Assembly: GCA_020059465.1 (NCBI GenBank)
Contig: JAGVBZ010000020.1
Coordinates: 62,001-126,000 of the forward strand
Origin: Brevinematales bacterium
Lineage (GTDB): Bacteria > Spirochaetota > Brevinematia > Brevinematales > GWF1-51-8
DNA length: 64,000 nt
Direction: 5' to 3'
A program made the translations under genes and the position numbers. This document shows positions 43,213 through 50,990 of this stretch, one piece after another. The stretch's first letter is position 1; the number at the start of each line of letters is the position of its first letter. The notes below the pieces were generated by a model. That model searched no databases and had not been told where the DNA came from. It worked only from the letters and a program-made list of their open reading frames with translations.

Positions 43213-43844
43213 GTACTGCGTACCCTAATTCCGGTCTCGATTTGGATGCCTAATGAATTACATAGCCCGCTTTCAGAAATTTCACTGCGATATGATTATG
43301 GCTTGAATTCAAGAATACTTTCGATTATTCTACCTCTCATTATTTTTGAACTTCTATCAATACTTGCTTGTTGTGAAGATTTATTAGAATCAATTCACTA
43401 AAGATAGAAATGTTTATGCAATCCGCTATTTTTGCCTAGTATAAAAAAGAACTCCTGGTTTTGCGAATTATTGAAAAATTATTTTATAAACAATCATTAA
43501 GCAAATATATCGTAAACATATTCAATTCAAGATTGGCGAATCTATAGGGAAGAAAATTGAAATGGAATGCGGGCAAGGATAAAGATGTAAAATATACAAA
43601 AAACCGCCCTTTTTCTATCCCTAATATCCTTAATTCGATGGCTGAGCGAAGTCGAAGCCCGCGATATATCTTGAATTATTTTCAGGTTGTCAGCCTTTTA
43701 TCCCCGCGTTTTTAAGCGCGTTTACTTCCCGCGATGGATGTCAGGGAGGGGATGACTCACACGAGGTGAGAAGTCCCGCGATGACATGGATGTTAAAAAA
43801 TCGGGGCGCCCCTGTTAGGGGACGCCCATCCTGTTACTGAACGC
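43213..43844. other. Long gene-free, AT-rich region with repeat remnants
   Basis: No gene is supported in 630 bases. The left two thirds are AT-rich and featureless. From about 43630 the sequence contains CTGAGCGAAGTCGAAG and GATGTCAGGGAGGGGATGACTCACACGAGG-like stretches of the dispersed non-coding repeat type, with an ATGTCA/TGACAT pair. The glnB-family gene terminator closes the region. Confidence 0.4.
43795..43827 (-). terminator. Rho-independent terminator after PII gene
   Basis: GGGCGCCCC (43804-43812) pairs with GGGGACGCCC (43818-43827) around TGTTA, with a one-base bulge, followed on the minus strand by TTTTTT (plus A at 43795-43800). Confidence 0.75.
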
Positions 43845-44192
43845 TTATAATGCGTTATCGTTTGTTTCGCCGGTACGGATGCGCAGCACTTTTTCAAGGT
43901 TGGTGACGAAGATCTTTCCGTCTCCGATCGCGCCCATCGAGCCGCTTTTCGCGCCCGCGGCGATCGCTTCGATCACCGGATCGACCATATCGTCAGTCAC
44001 CGCGATCTCAAGCTGAATCTTGTTCAGGAAGTCGACCTGATACTCACGTCCGCGGTAGAGTTCTTTATGGCCTTTCTGCTTCCCATGACCTTGTACGTCG
44101 ATCACCGTCATGCTGTCTATGCCTTTGGCGTAGAGCTTCTCGCGTACCGATTCCAGACTTTCCGGTCTGATGATTGCTAATATTAGTTTCAT
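43845..44192 (-). CDS. glnK: PII nitrogen regulatory protein (GlnB/GlnK)
   Basis: The protein has 115 residues, full length for PII. The T-loop reads GHGKQKGHKELYRGREYQVDF with the conserved Tyr (about 51) that is uridylylated in many bacteria. The B-loop is GSMGAIGDGKIFV (about 85-97) and the C-terminal signature is VLRIRTGETND. It senses 2-oxoglutarate and ATP/ADP and gates AmtB. It starts 17 bases after the amtB stop with AAGGAG, so it is GlnK by context. Confidence 0.95.
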   Translation of the reverse strand: MKLILAIIRPESLESVREKLYAKGIDSMTVIDVQGHGKQKGHKELYRGREYQVDFLNKIQLEIAVTDDMVDPVIEAIAAGAKSGSMGAIGDGKIFVTNLEKVLRIRTGETNDNAL

Positions 44193-44209
44193 ATCTCTAC
44201 TCCTTTCCT

Positions 44210-45493
44210 TTATTTATCATGCATCACATAGGCTTCGGCGCCCATTTCACCGATATCCAGCCCTTCGATTTCCTCTTTTTCAGGCACACGTACTTTAAAG
44301 ACCACATTCAGGAGCCACCAAACGATCAAGCTGACCGGGAAAACCACAGCCGCAGTATAACCGATACCTTTGAGCTGTTTCAGGAGCTGTTCCAAACCGC
44401 CGCCGTAGATCAATCCGCCGTCGACCGCGAAAAAACCGACCAATAGGGTTCCTGCGACACCGTTGAGCAGGTGTACCGAAGTTGCGCCGACAGGGTCGTC
44501 GAGGCCGAGGTTTTCAAACATAGGAACGCCGTACACTATAATCACACCGGCGATCATACCGATCAATGCGGCGCCTCCGGTGGTAACAGCGTTACACCCC
44601 GCGGTAATCGCGACCAACCCGCCCAAAAGCCCGTTGATCATCATACCGAAATCGGGTTTCCCGAAGCGTATCCACGATAGGATAGTCGCCGCGAGCATAC
44701 CGGTTACGCCGGCAAGGTTTGTATTCACCGCAATCTTGATCACATCCTCGTTGACTGCGAGCATAGAACCGGGGTTAAATCCGAACCATCCGAGCCAGAG
44801 GATAAATGTACCCAAAGTAGCGAGCGACATCGAGTGGCCGGGTATGACATTCACTTTATGCTTCCCGCCGACTTTACTGAACTTCCCGATACGCGGCCCG
44901 AGGATAATAATACCCGCTAACGCGGCCCATCCGCCGACCGAATGTACCACTGTCGAACCCGCGAAATCGACGAATCCGTCAGTAAATAGGAATCCGTCGG
45001 GGTTCCAAATCATCATACCGACGAGCGGATAAACCAGCGCTACCAGTATAACGGAAAAGAGCACAAATACAAGAAACTTGCTCCGTTCCGCGATAGCGCC
45101 GGAAACGATTGTCGCCGCGGTACCCGCGAACACCAACTGGAAGAAGAAGAACGCCATTTCAGGGATAGTCGACGCTGTCGGATAAGCTGTCCCCATGGTG
45201 TTAAAAAACAATCCGCTTCCGAAGTTGGTAAACACCTTGAACATTAAGGCGTATCCTACCGCCCAGAAGGCGATAGTCGCCAGGCCGAAGACCACAAAGT
45301 TCTTCGCCAACACCACAACCGTGTTTTTAGCACGGACAAAACCCGACTCCACGAACGCGAAACCTGCGTTCATGAAGAAGACCAACAGACCCGCGATCAG
45401 TACCCAAATGGTGTCGAGCCAGTTGAATTCCGGAACCGCCGGGGCTGCCTGAGCGGCCGCATTTGTGACCGCCTGCAGAATCTCGTTCGTCAT
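44210..45493 (-). CDS. amtB: Ammonium transporter AmtB
   Basis: The protein has 427 residues with eleven membrane helices. It includes WVLIAGLLVFFMNAGFAFVESGFVRAKN near the start, DFAGSTVVHSVGGWAALAG with the pore His (about 187-205), FILWLGWFGFNPGS and GATSVHLLNGVAGTLLVG with the second His. The start at 45493 has GGAGG seven bases upstream; an in-frame codon at 45565 lies in the sigma-54 promoter and is rejected. With glnK it forms the standard nitrogen-limitation operon. Confidence 0.95.
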   Translation of the reverse strand: MTNEILQAVTNAAAQAAPAVPEFNWLDTIWVLIAGLLVFFMNAGFAFVESGFVRAKNTVVVLAKNFVVFGLATIAFWAVGYALMFKVFTNFGSGLFFNTMGTAYPTASTIPEMAFFFFQLVFAGTAATIVSGAIAERSKFLVFVLFSVILVALVYPLVGMMIWNPDGFLFTDGFVDFAGSTVVHSVGGWAALAGIIILGPRIGKFSKVGGKHKVNVIPGHSMSLATLGTFILWLGWFGFNPGSMLAVNEDVIKIAVNTNLAGVTGMLAATILSWIRFGKPDFGMMINGLLGGLVAITAGCNAVTTGGAALIGMIAGVIIVYGVPMFENLGLDDPVGATSVHLLNGVAGTLLVGFFAVDGGLIYGGGLEQLLKQLKGIGYTAAVVFPVSLIVWWLLNVVFKVRVPEKEEIEGLDIGEMGAEAYVMHDK

Positions 45494-45554
45494 CTCAGAA
45501 CCTCCATGCAAAAATTTTATACCAATGCCGCATACTGATTCGCGACATATTATA

Positions 45555-45571
45555 TAAGCAAACAATGTGCC
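45555..45571 (-). promoter_or_regulatory. Sigma-54 (-24/-12) promoter of amtB-glnK
   Basis: The minus strand reads TTGGCACATTGTTTGCT: TGGCAC, five bases, TTGC, with GG and GC exactly ten bases apart as in the sigma-54 consensus. Transcription would begin about 12 bases after the GC, near 45544, giving a leader of about 50 bases before the ATG at 45493. Confidence 0.8.
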
Positions 45572-45706
45572 AAAATAATAATCATATATATATCATTACA
45601 CGGATAGTAATTATATGAACACTGTTAATACTTCATTGAAATAAAATGCACAAATAATAATCAGAATATATCTGTGTGATTATATATAACCCATAACGCT
45701 CCGCAT

Positions 45707-45725
45707 ATGAATAGTAAATATTCAT
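45707..45725. promoter_or_regulatory. Inverted repeat between amtB and aroF-like gene
   Basis: ATGAATA (45707-45713) and TATTCAT (45719-45725) form perfect 7-bp arms around GTAAA. It lies about 140-165 bases upstream of the sigma-54 site and 65 bases before the DAHP synthase ATG. It could be an enhancer or operator; the protein is unknown. An ATAATCA/TGATTAT pair (about 45656-45683) lies nearby. Confidence 0.4.
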
Positions 45726-45789
45726 CCCAAATCTGCTTTGTTTGAAATTTCCATTATTTTCCATTATAATGTTTATTCAGGAGGCGGAT

Positions 45790-47145
45790 ATGAGCGCAAA
45801 TAGATGGAGTAAGAACAGTTGGAGGGATTTCCCGGCAGCTCAGCAGCCGGATTATCCGGACCCCATTCGATTGGATGAGACATTGAACGATATCGGAAAA
45901 CTCCCTCCGCTGGTGTTTTCCGGCGAGATCGAGAAACTGAAAGGCTATATCGCTGAAGCCGGAATGGGTAAACGTTTTCTGCTGCAGGGCGGGGACTGCG
46001 CCGAGCGTTTTATCGACTGTAATTCCCCGGCTATCATTAATAAGATAAAAATTCTCCTGCAAATGAGCGTTCTTCTGACCCACGGGATGCACCATCCTGT
46101 CGTCCGAATCGGGCGTATCGCCGGTCAGTATGCGAAACCGCGCTCCAACCCGATGGAGACGATCAACGGTGTAGAACTGCCGAGCTATAAAGGAGACAAT
46201 ATCAACGGGATCGAACCGACACTTGAGGCAAGAATCCCCGACCCGGAACGAATGCGGAAAAGCTACTTTTTTTCCGCCGCAACCCTGAATTTTATCCGTG
46301 CGATGATCGACGGCGGTTACGCAGACCTTCACCACCCCTATACTTGGAATCTCTACTCGATTGAAAAAAGCCCGCGCTGGCCGGAGTATAAGAGGCGTGT
46401 AGACAGCCTCCTCGATTCCATCCGGTTTATGGAGGCATTCGGAGGGCTGAATTCCGACAGTTTAGGGCGGGTCGAGTTTTACACATCCCACGAGGGATTA
46501 CTACTCGGCTATGAGGAGGCGATGACCCGCAAGTCTCCGTTGAACGATAAGTACTACAACTTCGGGGCGCATATGCTGTGGATCGGCGAACGCACCCGCC
46601 AACTCGACGGGGCGCATGTCGAATACTACCGCGGGCTGGCAAACCCGGTCGGGGTGAAGATAAGCCCGAAGATCACGCCCGACGAATTGGTCGAACTTGT
46701 CCGAAAACTGAACCCGTCGAACGAACCCGGTAAGATCACGCTGATTACGCGGATGGGCGCGTCGAAGATAGAGGCCGCATTACCGCCGCTGATCGGCGCT
46801 GTGAATAAAGCGGGATTGAGCGTCACATGGAGCTGCGATCCGATGCACGGGAATACGATCAGTGTGGGCGATGGCGACGAGACGGTCAAGACGCGCGACT
46901 TCAACGGAATACTGGACGAGTTATCGAAAGCGTTCGGCGTACACCGATCGGCAGGGAGTTTTATGTCCGGCGTGCATTTCGAGCTGACCGGGGACGATGT
47001 GACCGAATGTATCGGCGGCTCGCAGGAACTCACCCACACCGACCTCGGTAAGAACTACGAAACCTATGTCGATCCGCGCCTGAATTATCACCAGGCCCTC
47101 GAAATGGCGTTTCTGATCACGAGCGTGATGAGGGACGATACGTAA
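45790..47145 (+). CDS. Class II 3-deoxy-7-phosphoheptulonate (DAHP) synthase
   Basis: The protein has 451 residues, the plant-like (class II) type. It has WSKNSWRDFPAAQQPDYPD near the start, RFLLQGGDCAERFIDC (about 62-77), RIGRIAGQYAKPRS (about 103-116), HMLWIGERTRQLDGAHVEYYRG and KITLITRMGASKI. It makes DAHP from PEP and erythrose-4-phosphate, the first shikimate step. The ATG at 45790 has AGGAGG upstream; longer starts do not. It is convergent with the beta-lactamase gene with no gap. Confidence 0.93.
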   Translation: MSANRWSKNSWRDFPAAQQPDYPDPIRLDETLNDIGKLPPLVFSGEIEKLKGYIAEAGMGKRFLLQGGDCAERFIDCNSPAIINKIKILLQMSVLLTHGMHHPVVRIGRIAGQYAKPRSNPMETINGVELPSYKGDNINGIEPTLEARIPDPERMRKSYFFSAATLNFIRAMIDGGYADLHHPYTWNLYSIEKSPRWPEYKRRVDSLLDSIRFMEAFGGLNSDSLGRVEFYTSHEGLLLGYEEAMTRKSPLNDKYYNFGAHMLWIGERTRQLDGAHVEYYRGLANPVGVKISPKITPDELVELVRKLNPSNEPGKITLITRMGASKIEAALPPLIGAVNKAGLSVTWSCDPMHGNTISVGDGDETVKTRDFNGILDELSKAFGVHRSAGSFMSGVHFELTGDDVTECIGGSQELTHTDLGKNYETYVDPRLNYHQALEMAFLITSVMRDDT

Positions 47146-47943
47146 TTAAGGAATGATCTTCAGCTGCTTCAGCGCCTGTTTTCCGATATCGATACGCGCG
47201 CTCATGAAATCGGGATTTGTATTGGACGATTCGATATTGACCGCGAAGAAATAAGTATTCGACGATGTTTCCACAAATCCGATCCACCACCCGATATTCG
47301 GTTTGACCGATACGGCAAGCCCGGTTTTAGCGAAAATTTTGTAACCCGGCCCCTCCTCAGTCAGCATCATCGATTTCACGGTCTGTAAGTTTTTATGGGA
47401 GAATGGGAGCTGTTCGAGATAGAATTTCCTCAGGAAAAGTAACTGCTCCAACGGGGTAATAAAAAACTTCCCCTCCAGCCAGAATTTATCCACTCCGGCG
47501 GAGATGTTTTTATTCCCGTAGTCGCACTTCTCGATGTACTCCTGCATGGTATTCGTTCCGACTTTTCGCGCCATCGCCTGATATACCCATACCGCAGATA
47601 GCTTGAACGCCTCCCGGAGTGTCAGATTCGTATTCCATCCGGGGTATTCGCGTACGATTCCGTCCCATTTCACGGGAGTGTTCTCGTCGGGGAGGGTACC
47701 GGTCTCGAGGATGATGAGCGAGTTCAGGATTTTAAAGGTCGACGCGGGAAGGAACCCGGTCATATAACGTTTCATATTATAGACATGAAACGAGCCGTGT
47801 TTAAGGTCGAGCATCGCAAAGCATCCTGAATATCCGGAATTCATGAATAGAGGCGACAGGTCGATCTCGTTGACCGTCTTTTTCTCACCGCATCCCGGGA
47901 TAAAAACAACCGTGAAAAGAAAAACGAGCGCGAGCATTTTCAT
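47146..47943 (-). CDS. Class D (OXA-type) beta-lactamase, lipoprotein
   Basis: The protein has 265 residues. A signal peptide ends in lipobox IPGC (Cys18). All class D motifs are present: S68-T-F-K71 (PASTFK), S116-A-V118 in LSAVWVYQAMAR, Y142-G-N144 and K206-T-G208, with GWWIGFVE after it. It acylates on Ser68; Lys71 would be carboxylated. Class D enzymes occur natively in spirochaetes such as Brachyspira. It is chromosomal with no mobile element nearby, so it is probably intrinsic. A BlaR-type sensor domain is possible in principle, but the short length and signal peptide favour an enzyme. AGGAGG precedes the ATG. Confidence 0.92.
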   Translation of the reverse strand: MKMLALVFLFTVVFIPGCGEKKTVNEIDLSPLFMNSGYSGCFAMLDLKHGSFHVYNMKRYMTGFLPASTFKILNSLIILETGTLPDENTPVKWDGIVREYPGWNTNLTLREAFKLSAVWVYQAMARKVGTNTMQEYIEKCDYGNKNISAGVDKFWLEGKFFITPLEQLLFLRKFYLEQLPFSHKNLQTVKSMMLTEEGPGYKIFAKTGLAVSVKPNIGWWIGFVETSSNTYFFAVNIESSNTNPDFMSARIDIGKQALKQLKIIP

Positions 47944-48027
47944 AAGATTCCTCCTGGGTGATATTATAAAAACAAGCTTCACTTTTCTCAAGAACTTAAA
48001 TATATTTAGACATTTCCCGAAAACACC

Positions 48028-48056
48028 TTGACAATCGCTCGAAATGGAGTTAATAT
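48028..48056 (+). promoter_or_regulatory. Consensus promoter for a 65-residue protein
   Basis: TTGACA (48028-48033), exactly 17 bases, TAATAT (48051-48056). A leader of about 30 bases includes GGAGG before the ATG at 48094. Confidence 0.75.
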
Positions 48057-48093
48057 ATTAACGAGGGATAGGATAATTGGTACGGAGGCTGGT

Positions 48094-48291
48094 ATGACTA
48101 TAAACGCGCCTGCGGCTCTCCAGAGCTCGCTGGTTAAAAACGGAGTAATGAGCGAATTGAGGGCAAAGATTGACGAAGGTGTCGCCAAAGGGAACACTAA
48201 GACAATGAAGATCGACCAGAGCGGCCAGGTCCGCGAGACATTCGGGCTGAATAATCTGAACACCGGCGGATTTATCGATATACAAGTGTAA
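48094..48291 (+). CDS. Small protein of unknown function (65 aa)
   Basis: The protein has 65 residues: an N-terminal part with INAPAALQSSLVKNGVMSEL, a Lys-rich centre with EGVAKGNTKTMKIDQSGQVRE, and an end NTGGFIDIQV. No membrane helix or known motif is visible. The ATG at 48094 is preferred because GGAGG lies five bases upstream and a consensus promoter lies 38 bases upstream; the earlier in-frame codon at 48028 is inside that promoter. Strong expression signals for so small a protein make it noteworthy. Confidence 0.65.
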   Translation: MTINAPAALQSSLVKNGVMSELRAKIDEGVAKGNTKTMKIDQSGQVRETFGLNNLNTGGFIDIQV

Positions 48292-48387
48292 ACAGAGAAT
48301 CATCACATCAAGGTCATTCGATAACATCGAATCGTAAGAATCATCGGAATAAACCCGCCCTAATATACTATTAAATCTTATAACCAA

Positions 48388-48615
48388 TCAAATGTTAAAG
48401 AAGAACGGCCATGTAAAAAGCAATCCGAAATTCCAACCGCTGAAATCCTCGCCCGGCAGATTAAGTTGGTCGGATAGGCTGATATCGACAAAAATTCCCG
48501 TGAAGAATCCTGTGACCGCCGGATATAAGCGTCCTGTGGATTTGAATACCCCCTCGTCCGGGATACCGAAACCGAAGGTATAAATGAGAGAGGCACCGGA
48601 ATCAACAAACGGCAA
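48388..48615 (-). pseudogene. C-terminal fragment of an outer-membrane barrel paralogue
   Basis: The fragment of about 65 residues reads LIYTFGFGIPDEGVFKSTG ... PGEDFSGWNFGLLFTWPFFF and aligns without gaps of note with the last 65 residues of the complete protein at 48988-49698 (IGFGIPDKEMYYETG ... WNLGFYLGVPFF). The signal peptide and first 170 residues are missing and no ribosome site precedes it. It is a decayed tandem duplicate. Confidence 0.7.
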
Positions 48616-48774
48616 AACTTTTCATATTCCGTCCTTTATGAATTTATATCAAAATGGTATTGTATAACAAAAAGTATGTATAACTTATTTTTTAGAATGA
48701 GAAATATCGGGAATGCTGTTGACGATGAGGTTATTACAGATAATGAGCATGTTTGTTAGGAATATAGTGTATTT

Positions 48775-48924
48775 CTACGCGCATTCCTTCAGGATATGTT
48801 CCCTGCGCAGGTATTCGATCGCTTCCTGACCGGTCTCAAACTTTCGGATAAAATTCAACTGTTCGTCGAGATGAATATTTACCCATATTTTCCCGTCTTT
48901 CATTACCATGTCGGCTTCTTTCAT
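48775..48924 (-). CDS. Small basic/acidic protein of unknown function (49 aa)
   Basis: This 49-residue frame begins MKEADMVMKDGKIWVNIHLD and ends EYLRREHILKECA. GGAGGG lies five bases before its ATG (48924). Predicted structure is a short beta-turn and a helix (TGQEAIEYLRREHILKE). There is no signal peptide or Cys pair. It lies between the barrel paralogue and its truncated copy. It is credible as a real gene because of the ribosome site and lack of low complexity, but no family is known. Confidence 0.55.
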   Translation of the reverse strand: MKEADMVMKDGKIWVNIHLDEQLNFIRKFETGQEAIEYLRREHILKECA

Positions 48925-48987
48925 ATTTCCCTCCGGTGAGTTTACCTTATATTGTCGATATTTCCGGGAAATAGATAAGAAATTTTG

Positions 48988-49698
48988 CTATATTTGTAGA
49001 AAGAACGGGACGCCGAGATAGAATCCGAGATTCCAGAAGTTATTCCAATCCTCGGAGGGCGAGCTGAGAAGCTCAGCCATACTGATATTCAGCGAAATCC
49101 CTGCCGAGAAGCCCATAATTGTGGGGTAATATGAACCTGTCTCATAGTACATTTCTTTATCCGGAATACCGAAACCGATGCCGATCCGGAAGTGCAGGCC
49201 GTAATCGGGGTTAAAATGCTCCGGTTTCATGTACTTTATTCTGTAATAGAAATTACTTTGGTATGAATCGAGGGAAAAACGGCCTCCCCCGCCTATAGCG
49301 TAATACGCCCCCGCGTCGATATTGAGATACCATGAGTTGATGATATAGGAATAAGCGAGTACGGCCTGAATTTTAAGCCAATGGGTATTCAGGGAAAGAT
49401 TGGTTTCCTCGGTAGATTTAGTTTTCCCGCTGGCCTCCTGCGCCGCTGAAAACACGCCAAGTCCCACTCCGAAATGATCCGCTGTCCCTTTCTTTCCCAT
49501 CGGATATAGAAAATGAAGTTCCACGCCCATATCCATGAACATCTGGGCAGACGGTACGTCGATACCGTTATAAACATACTTCGCGCCGCCGAACGGATTG
49601 AGGTCGAATACCGCCTCGATGATGCAGAACGCGGAAACCTTACTGCTGAGGAGACTGAATAATATCAAACTAAGTGCGAAAACGGCAGTTTTTTTCAT
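48988..49698 (-). CDS. Outer-membrane beta-barrel protein
   Basis: The protein has 236 residues with a signal peptide (MKKTAVFALSLILFSLLSSKVSA). Strands such as VELHFLYPMGKKG, FGVGLGVFSAA, YSYIINSWYLNIDAGAYYAIGGGG and LHFRIGIGFGIPD alternate, ending YLGVPFFLQI. This is an OmpA-like or OprB-like small barrel without a plug. A truncated paralogue lies 370 bases downstream on the same strand. Substrate or ligand is unknown. Confidence 0.65.
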   Translation of the reverse strand: MKKTAVFALSLILFSLLSSKVSAFCIIEAVFDLNPFGGAKYVYNGIDVPSAQMFMDMGVELHFLYPMGKKGTADHFGVGLGVFSAAQEASGKTKSTEETNLSLNTHWLKIQAVLAYSYIINSWYLNIDAGAYYAIGGGGRFSLDSYQSNFYYRIKYMKPEHFNPDYGLHFRIGIGFGIPDKEMYYETGSYYPTIMGFSAGISLNISMAELLSSPSEDWNNFWNLGFYLGVPFFLQI

Positions 49699-49803
49699 AA
49701 ATTCCCCCTATTTCAACATTATACCGATAATATTAACACGAATGTTATTTTTGTCAAGCAAAGAGAAATATTGTAAAAAATATTTTTGGGGAGAGATGTG
49801 CGA

Positions 49804-50469
49804 TTAGATTGTTTTCCTGAAGATTATGGTATAATGGAAAAATCCGCCTATGATTTCCTTAACCTCGAAACCGAGAGTGGTGAATTTCCGGATGAGCGTG
49901 CTTCTTAGGGGGTAGTCCGGGTCGATTAGAATCTCCGTAAATGTCAGTAATCCGCCGGGTTTCAATACCCGGTAGATTTCACGAACCGCCTTCCGGGGAT
50001 CGGGGATCTCGCCGATCACCATCATCATATAGCAGAGGTCGATGGATTTATCCGGGAACGGCAGCGCATAAACGTCCGCGACCATCGCATCGACATTTTC
50101 AATGCCTTCCGCGTCGAGACGATTTTTAACCCGTTCGATCATTTTCGGTTCGATATCGATGGCGGTGATTTTACCGGTCGGCCCGACCTGTTTCGACGAC
50201 GCGATCGTGTAAGTGGCGTTTCCGGGGCCGACCTCGAGAACATGCATCCCCGGGGAGATACCGTGACGGATAGCCATCTCGCCGGGCGGCTGGACATACT
50301 TGTGACGGTATTTATTGTCGATCAGGGGCGCCATGAACTCCGGCATAGGAAAATGCCAAAACTTCCTGACGATTCGCACGAGCGTATGCAGAATCAGGAC
50401 GGGGATTAACAAGGCTATAATTACCGGACTGAGAATAATCCCCACGACGATTTTCAGGGAGCGGGGCAC
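49804..50469 (-). CDS. Class I SAM-dependent methyltransferase (UbiE-like), membrane-associated
   Basis: The protein has 221 residues. A hydrophobic N-terminal segment (about 5-30) is followed by a class I methyltransferase: motif I VLEVGPGNATYTI (about 79-91), motif II AIDIEPKMIERV, MVADVYALPFPDKSID and VLKPGGLLTFTE. The pattern is close to UbiE/Methyltransf_11. Its start overlaps the accB stop by one base, so it is cotranscribed with accB. Substrate may be a lipid or quinone, given the membrane anchor; this is inference. Confidence 0.8.
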   Translation of the reverse strand: MPRSLKIVVGIILSPVIIALLIPVLILHTLVRIVRKFWHFPMPEFMAPLIDNKYRHKYVQPPGEMAIRHGISPGMHVLEVGPGNATYTIASSKQVGPTGKITAIDIEPKMIERVKNRLDAEGIENVDAMVADVYALPFPDKSIDLCYMMMVIGEIPDPRKAVREIYRVLKPGGLLTFTEILIDPDYPLRSTLIRKFTTLGFEVKEIIGGFFHYTIIFRKTI

Positions 50470-50981
50470 TATTTTTTCTCGATAACGAACAATACCTCGT
50501 TGGAATGAACCGATTCGCCGGTCGTCTTCAGGACAGATACGATCTTTCCTTTAACCTCGGCCTTGATTTCATTCATGACCTTCATGGCCTCGACGATACA
50601 CACGGACGTATCGGGCGAAACAGTATCGCCGACCTTTACGAACGGATTTCCGCCGGGTGAAGACGATTCATAATAAGTACCGATGACCGGGGAAAGTATT
50701 TTATGGTATTTATCCGGGTTATCGAATTGGGCAGGCGCCGGAGCTGCTGCGGCTGCGGGGGCCGGCTGAGGTGCTGCGGCGGGAGCGGCTACGGCCGCGG
50801 GGGCTGCCATTGCAACAGGAGCTGCCGCCATTACGGGCATATCGGGACGCTTACGCGACACCTTGATATAAAACTTATCTTCTTCTTCCAATTCGATTTC
50901 TTCAATATTTGTTTTTGAAAATATATCGCCGATTTCTTTAAGAATATCGGCGTCAATACCGCATACAGTCTTACTCATCAA
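50469..50981 (-). CDS. accB: Biotin carboxyl carrier protein of acetyl-CoA carboxylase
   Basis: The protein has 170 residues. An N-terminal domain (to about 50) is followed by an Ala/Pro-rich linker (about 55-85), then the biotinyl domain with SPVIGTYYESSSPGGNPFVKVGD and the biotinylation motif EAMKVMNE (Lys about 134). The C-terminal ESVHSNEVLFVIEKK is typical. It carries carboxybiotin between AccC and AccAD for malonyl-CoA synthesis. accC is not adjacent. It overlaps the methyltransferase gene by one base and lies nine bases after the aminotransferase. Confidence 0.93.
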   Translation of the reverse strand: MMSKTVCGIDADILKEIGDIFSKTNIEEIELEEEDKFYIKVSRKRPDMPVMAAAPVAMAAPAAVAAPAAAPQPAPAAAAAPAPAQFDNPDKYHKILSPVIGTYYESSSPGGNPFVKVGDTVSPDTSVCIVEAMKVMNEIKAEVKGKIVSVLKTTGESVHSNEVLFVIEKK

Positions 50982-50990
50982 AACCTCCTG

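Noticed and set aside
45494-45565. 24-residue N-terminal extension of AmtB
   Set aside because: The upstream start codon lies within the sigma-54 promoter; the inner ATG has GGAGG at good spacing.
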